Shown piece by piece: positions 11,040 to 22,655 of a DNA stretch of 64,000 nt. The stretch comes from Nannobrachium achirus. Its lineage: Eukaryota > Chordata > Actinopteri > Myctophiformes > Myctophidae. The first letter of the stretch is position 1. Every line of letters begins with the position of its first letter. The position numbers and the translations under genes are program-made. A model generated the notes under the pieces. That model saw only the letters and a list, made by a program, of their open reading frames with translations. It did no database searches and had not been told where the DNA came from. The stretch spans positions 1,766,001 to 1,830,000 of the forward strand of contig OY997653.1 in assembly GCA_963921795.1 (NCBI GenBank), read 5' to 3'.

Positions 11040-12438
11040 CCCTCCATGTTCATCAAGCAGCCCCACCTCCCTGTCCATCTCCAGTTGTTGGGTTTGATTG
11101 GCTATGGGTGGCTGTTCCTGCAAAGACATACAGACATTAGAGTAAAAGTACAAAAGTGTTGCCATCAAAATATACTACTGTAGGAGCAAGTAGTTAATGT
11201 ATATGTCTTTCTGACTTGCCTCTCCACGTTCAGCAAGCAGCCCCTCTTCCCTGTCCATCTCCTGTTGGCGAGGCTGTCCCTGCTAAAAACAAGCAGACAT
11301 TCACTCAGCAATGTGGGCTTAGCCAAGACAATAACTTGCTCCCTCCCTGTCATGTCAGTAAAGTGATTTGAAATGAAACATTACACATTACACAACATGT
11401 ATTACATTAACAGTTAACTATGAAAACCAGCACATCTCGTCCATGCATCTCTGTAGGTCATCATCTGTAGGTCATGCCTGAAAATGGTTTCCCTGACACA
11501 TCACTGTGACATCACAGGTCTATGGGTTTTTCGCTCTGACATCATGCTCTGGCTTCACTGTGATGGCACACTAACAGAACCCCTTTTATGCCCATCTATG
11601 GAGTTCCCTGCTGTTCTCACTTACCTCTCCAAGTTCATCAAGCAGCCCCTCCTCCCTGTCCATCTCCAGTTGTTGGGTTTGATTGGCTATGGGTGGCTGT
11701 TCCTGCAAAGACATACAGACATTAGAGTAAAATTACAAGTGTTGCCATCAAAATACACTAATGTAGGCAAGTGTATGTTGTGTATTCATAATCAAGGTCA
11801 GATCACGGGTAAAGAAATAGCATCTCCAAATTTACTTTACTTTGTTTACACCACTGACTGCATAATGCTTACCAGTTCAACTATTTCACAGTCACTGGCT
11901 GAGTGATCTGTGTCTATCACGGAGGGTTCACAGTCACTGGCTGAGTGATCTGTGTCTATCACGGAGGGTTCACAGTCACTGGCTGAGTGATCTGTGTCTA
12001 TCACGGAGGGTTCACAGTCACTGGCTGAGTGATCTGTGTCTATCACGGAGGGTTCTTCCTCCGAGTCCAACTCTGAGGACGAGTCAGAGGATGAGGCTAG
12101 TTGGAGGGCAAGCCCACACTTCTGGGGGGTTAAAGAAGCAGCCCTTCCTTCAACAGCAGACATCTAGAGATTGAAATGGATTATAAATATATTTTTGTGT
12201 CAGTAATTCTTAATAACTTCTCATCACTATAATTCTCACTTACCTCTCTGCTTTCTTCTCTGCTTTCTTCACGCAGGCCCTGGTCCCTGTCCATCAACTG
12301 TCGGGGTGGCATTGATTGATTTAATACTTCATATTTGATAATTATTAGACAGCAAAGTAAACAGCACAGCAACATGGCTTGGTTGGCAGCTGTAGGATTT
12401 GAATTCATGGCTTGCATTTGTAGTCCTACAGCAGCCAT
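11040..12438 (-). CDS. Hypothetical multi-exon gene with duplicated exons
   Basis: Unrecognised gene candidate. Five minus-strand segments end at good donors and all join in phase 0: 12438-12244 (ATG start in aacATGG, 65 codons, donor GTAAGT), 12163-11873 (acceptor ctctag, donor GTAAGC), 11702-11625 (acceptor tttgcag, donor GTAAGT), 11279-11220 (donor GCAAGT) and 11117-11040 (donor GTAAGT). The three short exons are copies of each other (EMDREEGLLDE core). The second exon is acidic with four 14-residue repeats. No domain is recognised. No 3' terminal exon was found below 11040. The Lys-rich 13.4-kb exon plus acidic stretch would also suit the N-terminal part of a TTF-type hAT transposon protein, so a transposon origin is possible. 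Confidence 0.4.
11887..12054 (-). repeat. Four 42-bp coding tandem repeats
   Basis: Encodes EPSVIDTDHSASDC four times with almost no nucleotide difference, indicating recent expansion in frame. Rich in Ser/Asp; could be a CK2-type phosphorylation array, but that is inference. Confidence 0.85.
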
Positions 12439-12596
12439 GTTGAGGACCCTGGACCAACACAGGTTTTCTGATTGGTGTAGATTAGAACATTAGTTCTATG
12501 CCAATTAGTGAGATACTTGTTGCACTAACTAGCATTGACTGCTATGGTCACTTTTGATTTGGACACTGTACTATTTTGATAGTTGTTCTTAAGGAC

Positions 12597-12724
<128 letters not shown>

Positions 12725-13368
12725 TATATAATGTGTTCCCTCTCTTGATGTACCTTGCTCTGTATTCTGTTCTTGTTTTGTTGTTATTCTGTAACTTTTG
12801 TAAATAACCTTAATCTATCTAGACAAATTGAAATACCTGTTAGTCCTCAACAACATGGACGTGTAGGACTACACATGCAACCCATGGATACTTTAAGTTT
12901 GCATAGAGGACTACATTTGAAACTCATAATTAAATAGGATAACAAAGTCCTAGCTTGTTTCCATTGTAGTCCTGTCAAGAGCAATGTGAGCTTAGCAAAC
13001 AATGCTGACAAAATAACGTGCTCCCTCGCTGTCCTGTTTTTACTTGAGTAAAAGTAGCATTACCAGTACCAAACGTGTATAAAATAGTAGCTCTTAGGCC
13101 TACTATTACAGTAAAAGTACAAATGTGTTGCCATCGAAATTAAAGTAAAAGTACTTGACAGGTGAAGTGGTTAATTTGTTCTGCATTACATTCATCTAAA
13201 CCTGCTAGACACATTCTCAGGTAAAGTAAAAGTATCTGTAAAACTAGACACATTCTCAGGTAAGGTAAAATTATCTGTAAAACTACACACATTCTGAGGT
13301 AAAGTAAAAGTAACTAAAATGCACATTAATTTACACCACTGACTGCATGATTGATGCTTTATGCTTAC

Positions 13369-13605
13369 CGGTCCAATTTGGGGGACAGGGCAAGCAGCCA
13401 CGCTGCTTCCCTGGAGAGGAGCTGTGTGTTTGGGCTGGGGCTGGGGGGAGCAGCAGCAGCAAACATGTCTGTAATAGTATGGCATTTTTTGGCATCTTCT
13501 AATCTTTTTTTCCCTCTGCTTTTCAGCACCCCCCTTGCGTTTTCTTGGCAATGGCATGTTTCTTTTTCTCTCTCTTTCTCTCTCCCAACGTCGACAACAA
13601 CACAC
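13369..13605 (-). CDS. Possible upstream coding exon, Lys/Arg-rich
   Basis: Minus-strand frame from ATG at 13605 to a donor (GGACCG|GTAAGC) at 13368-13363, phase 0. It contains KRKGGAEKQREKK, reminiscent of the basic start of TTF-type hAT transposase genes (a known but loose pattern). Its downstream intron sequence resembles that after the acidic exon at 11873, so the two exons may be parts of a duplicated exon set. Whether it splices to 12438-12244 is unknown. Confidence 0.3.
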
Positions 13606-13639
13606 TACACACTAGCCAGCTTTAAAATCTGCACACCTG

Positions 13640-14200
13640 CATCTGCCTGCTAATCAAACACAGCAGCATGATCCACCGGAGGATCATGCTGCTGGAGGAT
13701 CCGCCGGGGGGGGGGCGCTGCCACACTGTATCCATATAGACACGCTCCTCTCTTCCAGCGGCCGCGTGGTCCTAGTGCCGGCGGCGAGTTTTGAAACTCT
13801 ACGCTTGCTAAGGGAAAACCACGCCCCGCACTCATTTTGAAGCTTGTGATTGGCTGAACCGGAGGTAGGGAGCGCTCCATTGTAGTCACTTGGACCGCGG
13901 AGGAGGTGAATAGAATGCGTTTATCGTGGGCTTGCCCAGGCCGTAAAATATAACGATTGCATTAACCACGGCTTCGTAACTTGTGCGGCCGGCGGAGCGC
14001 CGCTCGGGCGCGAAGAGCAGGACCAAGGACCGCTGGCCTTCGCCCCGCTTGCAATGTCGTGGACAATAACTGCCGACGCTGTAGAAAACGAGCGCTCCTT
14101 CCCTTAGCAAGCATAGAGTTACTAAACTCGCGTGCCGGCGGCCGGCCCCATTTGAGGCTTTTTTCCTCTCCTTTTTAGAATCTAGCGTCGCGGCGGCCCA
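13640..14200. promoter_or_regulatory. CpG-rich block with inverted repeat
   Basis: The block is CpG-dense, unlike its AT-rich surroundings, and sits 5' of the minus-strand candidate gene, so it may be its promoter island. It also carries inverted arms: 13775-13815 ('aaactctacgcttgctaagg') and 14098-14146 ('cccttagcaagcatagagtt'), so it may instead be a GC-rich foldback insertion. Confidence 0.4.
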
Positions 14201-14269
14201 ACTGGTGGTCCGCGGCCCACGGGGGACAAAACGTACGCGACCCCCCCCCCCGTCTCTTACGCCGCTAAA

Positions 14270-14380
14270 ATATTTGACACATCAAGTATTCTGGAAAAAA
14301 TATTATGATCAGATATTTCCAGATATGACCCGAGGTAATTTATGGAACGTATACTTGACAAAATTAAAATTACGCCTGTA
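14270..14380. repeat. Direct repeat, copy 1 (partner 16044-16150)
   Basis: 'gacacatcaagtattctgga' and 'cagatatttccagatatgac' recur at 16044-16150, so the 1.8 kb between is bracketed by direct repeats. AT-rich, no coding sequence. Confidence 0.65.
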
Positions 14381-14659
14381 CAATATTTGTCTCCATGATA
14401 TATATTTGGTTCATATTTGACCAGATATGGCATTTTTATGGAACACAGATATGCATCAGAAATGTTCTGTTTCATGACCTATCGGTATCAGTTAAATATC
14501 TCACCCAAAACATGCCAAATGGCAAAATCTGTAGTAAGTATATTTGATATGAAAATCGTTGATGATATATGCTACAGATATTGTCATTATTCTTGTCAAA
14601 ATATGCAGTCAGTATTCATTGCGACCGTCAGGGAGCAGTTTACTATGAAAACCTCCACC

Positions 14660-14729
14660 GGCCGTCCGTCCGTCCGTCCGTCCGTCCGTCCGTCCGTCCG
14701 TCCGTCCGTCCGTCCGTCCGTCCGTCCGT
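14660..14729. repeat. (CCGT)n microsatellite
   Basis: About 17 tetranucleotide units; the Pro-Ser-Val-Arg frame is an artefact. Confidence 0.95.
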
Positions 14730-14864
14730 CACACGTCACACCTTTGTTTGTGTACGGTGTGATGTCATATATCTTCAGTATGACATCACACCACATGTGT
14801 ACACAAACCTTTGTGTACGTTGCTGTGGCAACAGTCTGTTGTTGCTGGTCTGTTAGTGTACGTT

Positions 14865-14985
14865 AGCAACCACCTTAGCAACCATGGTTTTACCCTAGCA
14901 ACCAACTGTTTACCCTAGCAACCAACTGTTTACCATAGCAACCATGTTTTTTTACCCTAGCAACCAACTGTTTACCATAGCAACC
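14865..14985. repeat. Short tandem repeat around 'ccctagcaaccaactgttta'
   Basis: About five imperfect units of 20-24 bp, all containing 'tagcaacca'. Confidence 0.7.
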
Positions 14986-15055
14986 AGATACGCAGAGCAG
15001 GGATCTCCATATATGGGCATAAACAGGTGACATCACACTGATGTCAGATACTCAG

Positions 15056-15511
15056 AGCAGGGATTTCTCCATAATATATGGGCATAAAAGGGATTCTGTT
15101 AGGGATCTCCATATATGGGCATAAAAGGGATTCTGTTAGGGATCTCCATATATGGGCATACAAGGGATTCTGTTAGGGATCTCCATATATGGGCATAAAA
15201 GGGATTCTGTTAGGGATCTCCATATATGGGCATAAAAGGGATTCTGTTAGGGATCTCCATATATGGGCATAAAAGGGATTCTGTTAGGGATCTCCATATA
15301 TGGGCATAAAAGGGATTCTGTTAGGGATCTCCATATATGGGCATAAAAGGGATTCTGTTAGCTGTTAGCGATCTCCATATATGGGCATAAAAGGGATGCT
15401 GTTAGGGATCTCCATATATGGGCATAAAAGGGATTCTGTTAAGGATCTCCATATATGGGCATGAAAGGGATTCTGTTAGGGATCTCCATACATGGGCATA
15501 AAAGGGATTGT
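15056..15511. repeat. 37-bp minisatellite, about 12 units
   Basis: Head-to-tail 37-bp units beginning 'agggatctccatatatgggc', almost identical, with one unit enlarged near 15361. Units abut directly with no spacers. An upstream partial unit occurs near 14998. Confidence 0.9.
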
Positions 15512-16043
15512 ATCCCAGATGATGCCCTGTTAGGAGATCCACACTAACAGAATCCATATATGGTCCTACCGACAGCTGCTATAAGCCAACCCTGGCGATA
15601 AGGTCTGAGTCGAAGAAATGCTTCTTTCCTGGCAAGAATTGCCCCTTTATACTGTAGGGCTCGTTTGTGTATTGTATGACATCACGCCACATCATCGGCT
15701 GAGGACTGTGTGTTGTCATCATATCTCCATATATGGAGACATAAGTTGCTCATGTAACCATGGCAAACTGTCAACTGCCCGTATGTCTTGATAATTGGTA
15801 AAACAAACTTTTGGCCTATTTGTGGAGATAAGCGACCAACGGTCGCTTATCTCCCGATTAGGGAGTCTTACTGGTATTTTACTTCATTATACTTTGTATA
15901 TGACAAGGATATGTATACTTTGTCCATATTTGATAAGATATGGTTGATGTCAGCAAAACCTTAAATATGCCTCAGAAATGGTCAGTATTCTCTAGCAGAT
16001 CCACTGTAAAGATATGACTTGAGGTCATATATAAACTCACTAT
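15512..16043. other. Non-coding AT-rich interval
   Basis: Contains scattered 'catatatgg' words related to the neighbouring minisatellite and a short palindrome ('agcgaccaacggtcgct', about 15831-15848). No gene, RNA or mobile-element ends are seen. Confidence 0.4.
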
Positions 16044-16150
16044 TTGACACATCAAGTATTCTAGAAAGAATATTGTGATCAGATATTTACAGATATGACC
16101 TAAGGTCATTTACGGAACATATATATGACAAAAATAAAATATTTGCTTGT
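16044..16150. repeat. Direct repeat, copy 2
   Basis: Partner of 14270-14380. Its continuation is split by the 272-bp tandem array: sequence resembling the rest of copy 1 ('ttcatgatgtttattgggtt') resumes at about 16842. Confidence 0.6.
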
Positions 16151-16841
16151 GTAGTGATACGCGGAAGCGGGGATTAAACCCAGGACTCCCACTCGCCAGC
16201 CCAACGCACAACCAGTCGTGCTAATAGGGCTGAGCCCGATTAGCAGGGCTGTTGTCGCTGGTTCATGGCTGATACTAACTGTGGGGTGCTACATTCACCC
16301 CTCAGGTCTTTTGGAGCGCGCACTCGCGCTTCACACATCACGCCACGGACCGCCGCACACGACGTGGCACTGTTCCTCCTCACGAGGGCATCACGCTCCT
16401 CATCCTGCCGACAACGCCAGATGTAGTGATACGCGGAAGCGGGGATTGAACCCGGGACTCCCACTCGCCAGTCCAACGCACAACCAGTCGTGCTAATAGG
16501 GCTGAGCCCGATTAGCAGGGCTGTTGTCGCTGGTTCATGGCTGGTACTAACTGTGGGGTGCTACATTCACCCCCCAAGTCTTTTGGAGCGCGCCCTCGCG
16601 CTTCACAGTTCACGCCACGGACCGCCACACACGACGTGCCACTGTTCCTCCTCACGAGGACATTGCGCTCCTTATCCTGCCGACAACGCCAGATTGTAGT
16701 GATACGCGGAAGCGGGGATTGAACCCGGGACTCCCACTCGCCAGTCCAACGCACAACCAGTCGTGCTAATAGGGCTGAGCCCGATTAGCAGGGCTGTTGT
16801 CGCTGGTTCATGGCTGATACTAACTGTGGGGTGCTACACTT
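16151..16841 (-). repeat. 272-bp tandem repeat with tRNA-like module
   Basis: Two full units (16151-16422, 16423-16694) and a partial third to about 16841. On the minus strand each unit holds 'cccgggttcaatccccgctt', matching a pol III B box (GGTTCAATCC), preceded by 'tagcacgactggttgtgcg', A-box-like. It does not fold as a normal tRNA (anticodon loop too large), so it is a tRNA-derived or tRNA-like repeat. GC-rich units in AT-rich surroundings. Confidence 0.7.
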
Positions 16842-17240
16842 GTATCCTAGTACACCATATTGTCTTCATGATGTTTATTGGGTTCATATTTGAGTTCATA
16901 TATCGAGGGCTTGGAGCGCAAAGGGCCTATGTGACATTTTCAGAATTTTACAGGAGAGCAAAAACAAAGTTTTAATTGACTGTAACTATTTTATTAAAAA
17001 CAACATGCGTAAGCAGTCTGTACTTTTATACATATTAAGCTAAAAGGAATTGATATTTTAATAGTTATATATATAAAAAAGTACAAAACAATTTAAAAAA
17101 AATACAAAACTAATACGTGTAAGCTAAAACGTCACTTAGGCCCTTTGCGCTCTAACATTGTATAGCTTTTTGCTTCACGTTTAGGGTCTAAGTGACATTC
17201 AGAAAATAATAATACTGGACCAGAGACATTAACTTGTTAG

Positions 17241-17710
17241 TAACTGCTCCGATCCACACCAAACTTGGCATGAACACTAATCAGGGGCCTGCCATCAGAG
17301 TAGCCACACCAGGGGCCACATTTGGCCCCCAGTTACAAAAACAGAGGCCCCTGGGGGCCCATGGGTGCCAAAAGTGCACCGTTCGTCCAATCTGCGCCAA
17401 TCTTGGCATGAACATTGTTCAGGGGTCTGCAATGACAATAGTCACATGAGGGGCCACATGTGGCCACCAGGGGGCACAATAGGGGCCAACTCAGGGGCCC
17501 CTGGGGGTGCTAAAGGTGCACCGTTGCTCCAATCTGCACCAAACTTTGCACAAACACTGTTCAGGGGTCTACCATGACAATAGTCACACCAGGGGCCACC
17601 TCACAGGCCTTATCAGGGTCCCCAGTGTACCATATCAGGGGCCCCCAGGGGCCTCGGGTTCCAAAGGCACACCATTGCTCCAATTTGCATAAACTTAGCA
17701 TGAACACTGT
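17241..17710. repeat. GC-rich satellite arm, left part
   Basis: Units of about 145 bp, each with 'atgacaatagtcaca' and 'caggggcc' words. The array is interrupted at 17711 by the piggyBac and resumes at 21611. Confidence 0.8.
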
Positions 17711-17921
17711 TTAACACTTTCAGTGCCAGGGCGTCATATGACGTCCGACACGACCTTGGCAATGATGCCAGAAAATAATATTGGCGTCATATGACGCCAG
17801 ATGCTTTTTTTTCATATTACAGTAGTACAGTGTTGGATCTATGCGGTAACCAAGATACAGCCCTTTTGGACGATGGGACGGTCGTCATGCATGACAATTC
17901 AGTGGCGTCAGTTCAGAACAA

Positions 17922-17984
17922 GCTAAGGTATGGCAACATGACTGGTGTCTGGTGAAGACACCAGTCATGTTGCCATACCTTAGC
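17922..17984. repeat. Near-perfect 63-bp hairpin
   Basis: 28-bp arms ('gctaaggtatggcaacatga' and its complement) with a 7-base loop, close to the piggyBac left end. Confidence 0.85.
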
Positions 17985-18179
17985 AACAGGCACGATGAAA
18001 AGTACATTTTTATTATTTCCCCCTGTCAAGGTATGGCAGCTGCATACCCCTGCCATACCCAATTGACGCCCCTGCATGACATCACACGCTTATGTGACCA
18101 AATTCAAGCATGCTGATTGGCCGGTTCCCCCCAGAAACAAGGGTCTCAAAGACGAGTTCAGTGACTTTTACCGTCCGGA

Positions 18180-18850
18180 CACAGCAATCAGAGGGAGAGA
18201 GAGATATATTGAGAGAATGAGCTAGAATTAGTTATAAAATCATTAGATGTAGTATTATTTAGAGAGATAGAGATAGAGAGAGAGATCGGAAGGTAGAGGT
18301 TTTACCTCCGCTGATCAGAGAGCAAGTCATGGCCGCACATGGAGACCAAGCAGGCAGCCGAACCATGCCCCGTGGCCGTGGACACCACCAAGCCCGCAGC
18401 CTGCTGCTGCCCAGCGCCGCCACCGACCATAATCAAAACCCGAAGCACCAGTTGGACTTTCGTTTGTTGCTGCGCGGCTGCGTTTGGGACTTGACTGAGG
18501 CGACGCGTGAGGATGAACGGTGATGCCGTTGAACGCTGATGCCGGCGATTTGAAGAGAATTCTGTGTTTTTGCTGCTGTGTCGGGGGAGCCAAGGAACGT
18601 CGCCAGCCATCCACAGTGGACGGAGGAGCTACGGCGGTGATCCGGACCGGAGGCAGGCTGTTTGGAGCAGTGTATCATCTTACGGCGCCCACCGGCTGCA
18701 CCGATAGGTATGGCCCCGGAGAGCGGAGTTGCAGCGGGCGCTAATACACCCAAATGAGGCCGTGCGTGGACTTAGCCAAGGAGGACGACCCGGTCGCTGC
18801 GGTGTGTGTGTGCTGCGATCAGCGAACCGGGTAAGCATTATAAAGCTATG
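18180..18850 (+). other. GC-rich leader-like stretch inside piggyBac
   Basis: GA-rich tract then CpG-rich sequence with overlapping frames on both strands, none with a recognised domain. It could be the transposon's 5' leader or promoter region, or another insertion. Confidence 0.25.
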
Positions 18851-19366
18851 CTTTTTACGTTTCAATATGTTCTATACGTCTGTCTGTCTTTCAATGTTAT
18901 ATGAGATCAGTGCTGTGTTCTGGGGACTCACCGGGGACTACCCTCCACACCTCGCCCGCCGGCCTCTATACCTCCGTGATGGAGGAACAATAAAATATGA
19001 ACGGCGTCTGCCCTCGTGAACCTTTCAAAGTAGCGTATTTGATAGGGATTATGTACTATAGCGTCTGCCCTGGCCAAACGAATAGTAGCTGATCGTATGC
19101 CCTCAAAAAAAGTCTTGAACACACCACTGTATGATATGCATAAAGTGTGTTCCTGTGGAAATGAGCCATGAATCTGTAGGTCTACTCTAATGCAAGCTTG
19201 TAATACATTCTTCAATCAATCAATAACCGATGTCAATAAGCCTGACCTGCTATTGTTTTTTTTCCACGTAGGGTGCATTTGGTAATATACAATTCAATTC
19301 AAAGGAGCGTTATTGGCATGAGAAAACATACGTTTACATTGCCAAAGCAAGTATCACACATACAAT

Positions 19367-19904
19367 AAAACTAGACCAGGTCAACCTGGTTGTGCCAGAC
19401 CCCCTGTCTGTCATCATCATTTATGACATCATGGCTTTTGTAGGCATGTCATCATCATGTCATCATCATATATACCCTTTATATAGAAAACCAGGACAGA
19501 CAGACAGACCGACATTTGCTTATGTAGGCCTACCCATTTCATGGGTCTGGCAAAAAACAGTTGAAAATATACAGTTGGAGGGGGTACAGCATTGTTCAAA
19601 CAGAGCTATGTCGCATTGTCATTGCCAGACCCATGAAATGGGTAGGCCTACATAAGCAAATGTCGGTCTGTCCGGTTTTTCTCCATAGATGGTCATGATG
19701 ATGACATGATGATGACATGAGGGAGGGATAGACCGACAGACAAAGCCTTCATGTCATCACAATGTCACAAATGATGATGACATGAGGGAGGGACAGACAG
19801 CCTATAAAGGGACAGACAGCCTATAAATGTACCATTAAATTTATAGGCCCAGAGGGTTGGCAGAACCGGGGTCTGGCACAACCAGGTTGACCTGGTCTAG
19901 TTTT
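19367..19904. mobile_element. Nested foldback MITE, 538 bp
   Basis: Outer inverted arms of about 37 bp ('ctagaccaggtcaacctggt' and complement) and inner inverted arms at about 19498-19553 and 19624-19675 ('tttgcttatgtaggcctacc'). The loop carries sequence also found at about 25870-25925 ('gttggagggggtacagcatt'). Confidence 0.7.
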
Positions 19905-20122
19905 ATATATATACAGGGTACAAATGGCAGCATTATTTTCCTCATAGTACATAAAGGTATCAGCTCTGTTTCATACTGTATGTGCAGTAGGTCTAGATGT
20001 CAATCCATGGTTTGTAGTAGGTGTATGAAGTTCCTCCAACTTCTTCCAGTAAGAATACATTTCTTTATAGTTTAGTTTTTTATTGTGTGTGTATACCTAG
20101 ATAGATAGTTTAGTAATACAAT

Positions 20123-20124
<2 letters not shown>

Positions 20125-20202
<78 letters not shown>
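20125..20202. repeat. (GT)n microsatellite
   Basis: About 39 GT units. Confidence 0.95.
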
Positions 20203-20204
<2 letters not shown>

Positions 20205-20317
20205 CATAATAATCTATCAAATCGATCTCAAATCTGTATCAAATTTGTATCAAAGCAGAGCCTATAGAATTCAGTGGCCACGTATATATACATATATACA
20301 TTTGAAATTATTTAGAC

Positions 20318-20385
20318 TAGTGAAAACAGCCGATCTACAAGCACACAACGCCTCGCTTGTAGATCTGCTGTTTTCACTACTTTTG
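20318..20385. repeat. Palindromic hairpin module, gtgaaaacagc subtype
   Basis: Arms 'agtgaaaacagccgatctac' and 'gtagatctgctgttttcact' inside the piggyBac. Confidence 0.8.
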
Positions 20386-20466
20386 TGCGACAGCCTTTGC
20401 TAAAGAACATACAAATTATACAGAAGCACGTTCATTTAGTATTTTGTATTTATTTCTATCATATAC

Positions 20467-20790
20467 AGGGCCCGTGGAGTCTGACTGGATGGAGGAAGGA
20501 TGGGAGCCCGATCTGCAACCAGACCAATGACAACGCAGAGGACAGTATGATGGCGGAGATAGCGAGAGCGGAGGAGTCAGGCATAGGTCATACACACTGT
20601 AGGTTCGCTGCCTGGACCAATGTCACTCTAGGGGAGCTGAAGAACTTTCTGGGACTTCTCTTCCTCACAGCTATCGTTCACAAGCTGGAGATTGCCATGC
20701 AGTGGTCAAAAAAACATTGCCATGCCGTACTTTCCCAGAACAATGGCAAGGAACAGGTACCAGGCCATTTTGAGGCACCTGAGGTACACA
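20467..20790 (+). pseudogene. piggyBac transposase remnant
   Basis: A plus-strand frame reads WTNVTLGELKNFLGLLFLTA, the conserved start of the piggyBac DDE_Tnp_1_7 domain. Similarity then shifts frame: PYFPRTMARNRYQAILRHLR is read in another frame from about 20722, corresponding to the usual F.r.MsR.RF..IlR.lhf segment. A (CA)n tract at 20791 then replaces the rest. An acceptor-like 'atatacag' precedes the first part. A frameshift plus loss of the catalytic C-terminal half make this a pseudogene. Confidence 0.75.
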
Positions 20791-20903
<113 letters not shown>

Positions 20904-21610
20904 TGAACAGTACCATCTTTGACCTTTATTTGTGATTTCTTTTTTTTTGGAAATATTTGTAAATATTGTTGAACATAAATATGTTCATGCTGGATGTGTG
21001 AGGTACTCACCAGGGTTAGGGTTCGATGTTGCCATAAAATAAAAGGTTGACATCGCTTTTCTGACTTTTTGTCTTCCTGACCTTCTAGACCAGGTAAAAA
21101 CACAGTGAATTCACAGTGCATAGTTCTATCAAAATGTAAGGCAATTTCTACCTTCTGAGTCATTTCATACTTTTTCACTTTGCCCCCTTGAAACTAGACG
21201 ATGGTACAATATTTTTTTAACTTTTTTTGCACATAATGAAAGTAGGCATGTCATTCTTTCTGTCAAGGGTACTTGTGTTCCGTTACCATTTACCAATTTG
21301 TTGCTATGGCTTCCTAAAGTTTTTTTTCTTTGAACTCAAATATCTCAGAATCTAGATTTCTGAGGTTATTGACTGGTTTGCGCAGTGCGCACTCTCGAGC
21401 ACCTATCTCCAAAACCGGTCACCGAAATCACTCCAAAATTTTTTGGGTAAAAAAATAAATCCTCTTTTACCAAACCTCCCATTTTTGTTCCGATGTGAAT
21501 ATCGGATCATTTCCAATTTATTCCCTGGAATTGGGGCAGAAATGAATGGGACCTAATGGTGGCACTGGTAAGGGACGGGGGGCAGGGGGGGCTGGCACTC
21601 AAAGTGTTAA

Positions 21611-22655
21611 GGGTCTGCCATGACAATAGTCACACAAAGGGCTTCACCAGGGGCCCCAGGGTGCAAGTGGCCCCTGGGGGCCCCGGGGTTCCAAAGGTGC
21701 ACCGTTGCTCTGATCTGCACCAAATATGGCACAAACACTGTCCATGGGTCTACCATGACAATAGTCACACCAGGGGTAACCTCACAGGCCTCATCAGGGG
21801 CCCCAGTGTACAATATCAGGGCCCCCCAGGGGCCCCGGGGTGCCAAAAGCACACTGTTGCTCTGATCTGCACCAAATATGGCACAAACACTGTCCATGGG
21901 TCTACCATGACAATAGTCACACCAGGGGCCACCTCACATGCCTTATCAGGGTCCCCAGTGTACCTTATCAGGGGCCCCCAGGGGCCCCGGGTTCCAAAGG
22001 CACACCATTGCTCCAATTTGCATAAACTTAGCATGAACACTGTTTAAGGGTCTGCCATGACAATAGTCACACAAAGGGCTTCACCAGGGGCCCCAGGGTG
22101 CCAGTGGCCCCTGGGGGCCCCGGGGTTGTGACTATGCCCTGGTGTGACTATTCTCAGGGCAGAACCCTGGACAGTGTTTGTGACAAGTTTGGTGCGTAAT
22201 GGGGCAACAGTGCGCCTGTGGCACCCAAAGGCCCCTGGGGACCCCTAATGTGGCCCCTGGGGGCCCCTAATGTGGCCCCTCGTGTGACTTTTGTTGTGGC
22301 AAACCCCTGAACAGTGTTTATGCCACGTTTGGTGCAGAGTGGACCAACGGTGCAACTGTGTCATCCAGGGGCCCCTGGGGGCCTTGATTTTGCACCTGGG
22401 GGCCACACATGGCCTCTGGTGTGGCCACTCTGAATGCAGACCCCTGATTAATCTTTTTTTGGTGCGGATCAGAGCAGTTTCTGGCAAGTTACTATCTCTG
22501 TTCCCTTGTGTTACCCAGGGCCCACCAGGGGCCCTAATGTGGTCCCTGGGGGCCCCACAAGGCCCCTGGCGTGACTATTGTCATGGCAGGCTCCTGAACA
22601 GTGTTGGTGCCAAATTTGGGTGCCTATTAGGGCCACGGTGTGTCTGGTTTGGTAT
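21611..22655. repeat. GC-rich satellite arm, right part, with orientation switch
   Basis: Three or more forward units to about 22120, then reversed units ('tgtggcccctggggg', 'gtgactattgtcatggca') to 22655. The switch makes the centre of the foldback. Confidence 0.8.

Noticed and set aside
15056-15511. CRISPR-like array
   Set aside because: 37-bp units abut directly without unique spacers; it is a minisatellite.
16423-16500. Functional tRNA gene in the 272-bp repeat
   Set aside because: B box is good, but the anticodon arm would need an oversized loop and the acceptor stem does not pair convincingly.
18302-18753. Overlapping frames on both strands as a gene inside piggyBac
   Set aside because: No domain is recognised; frames overlap in several phases as expected from GC-rich sequence.
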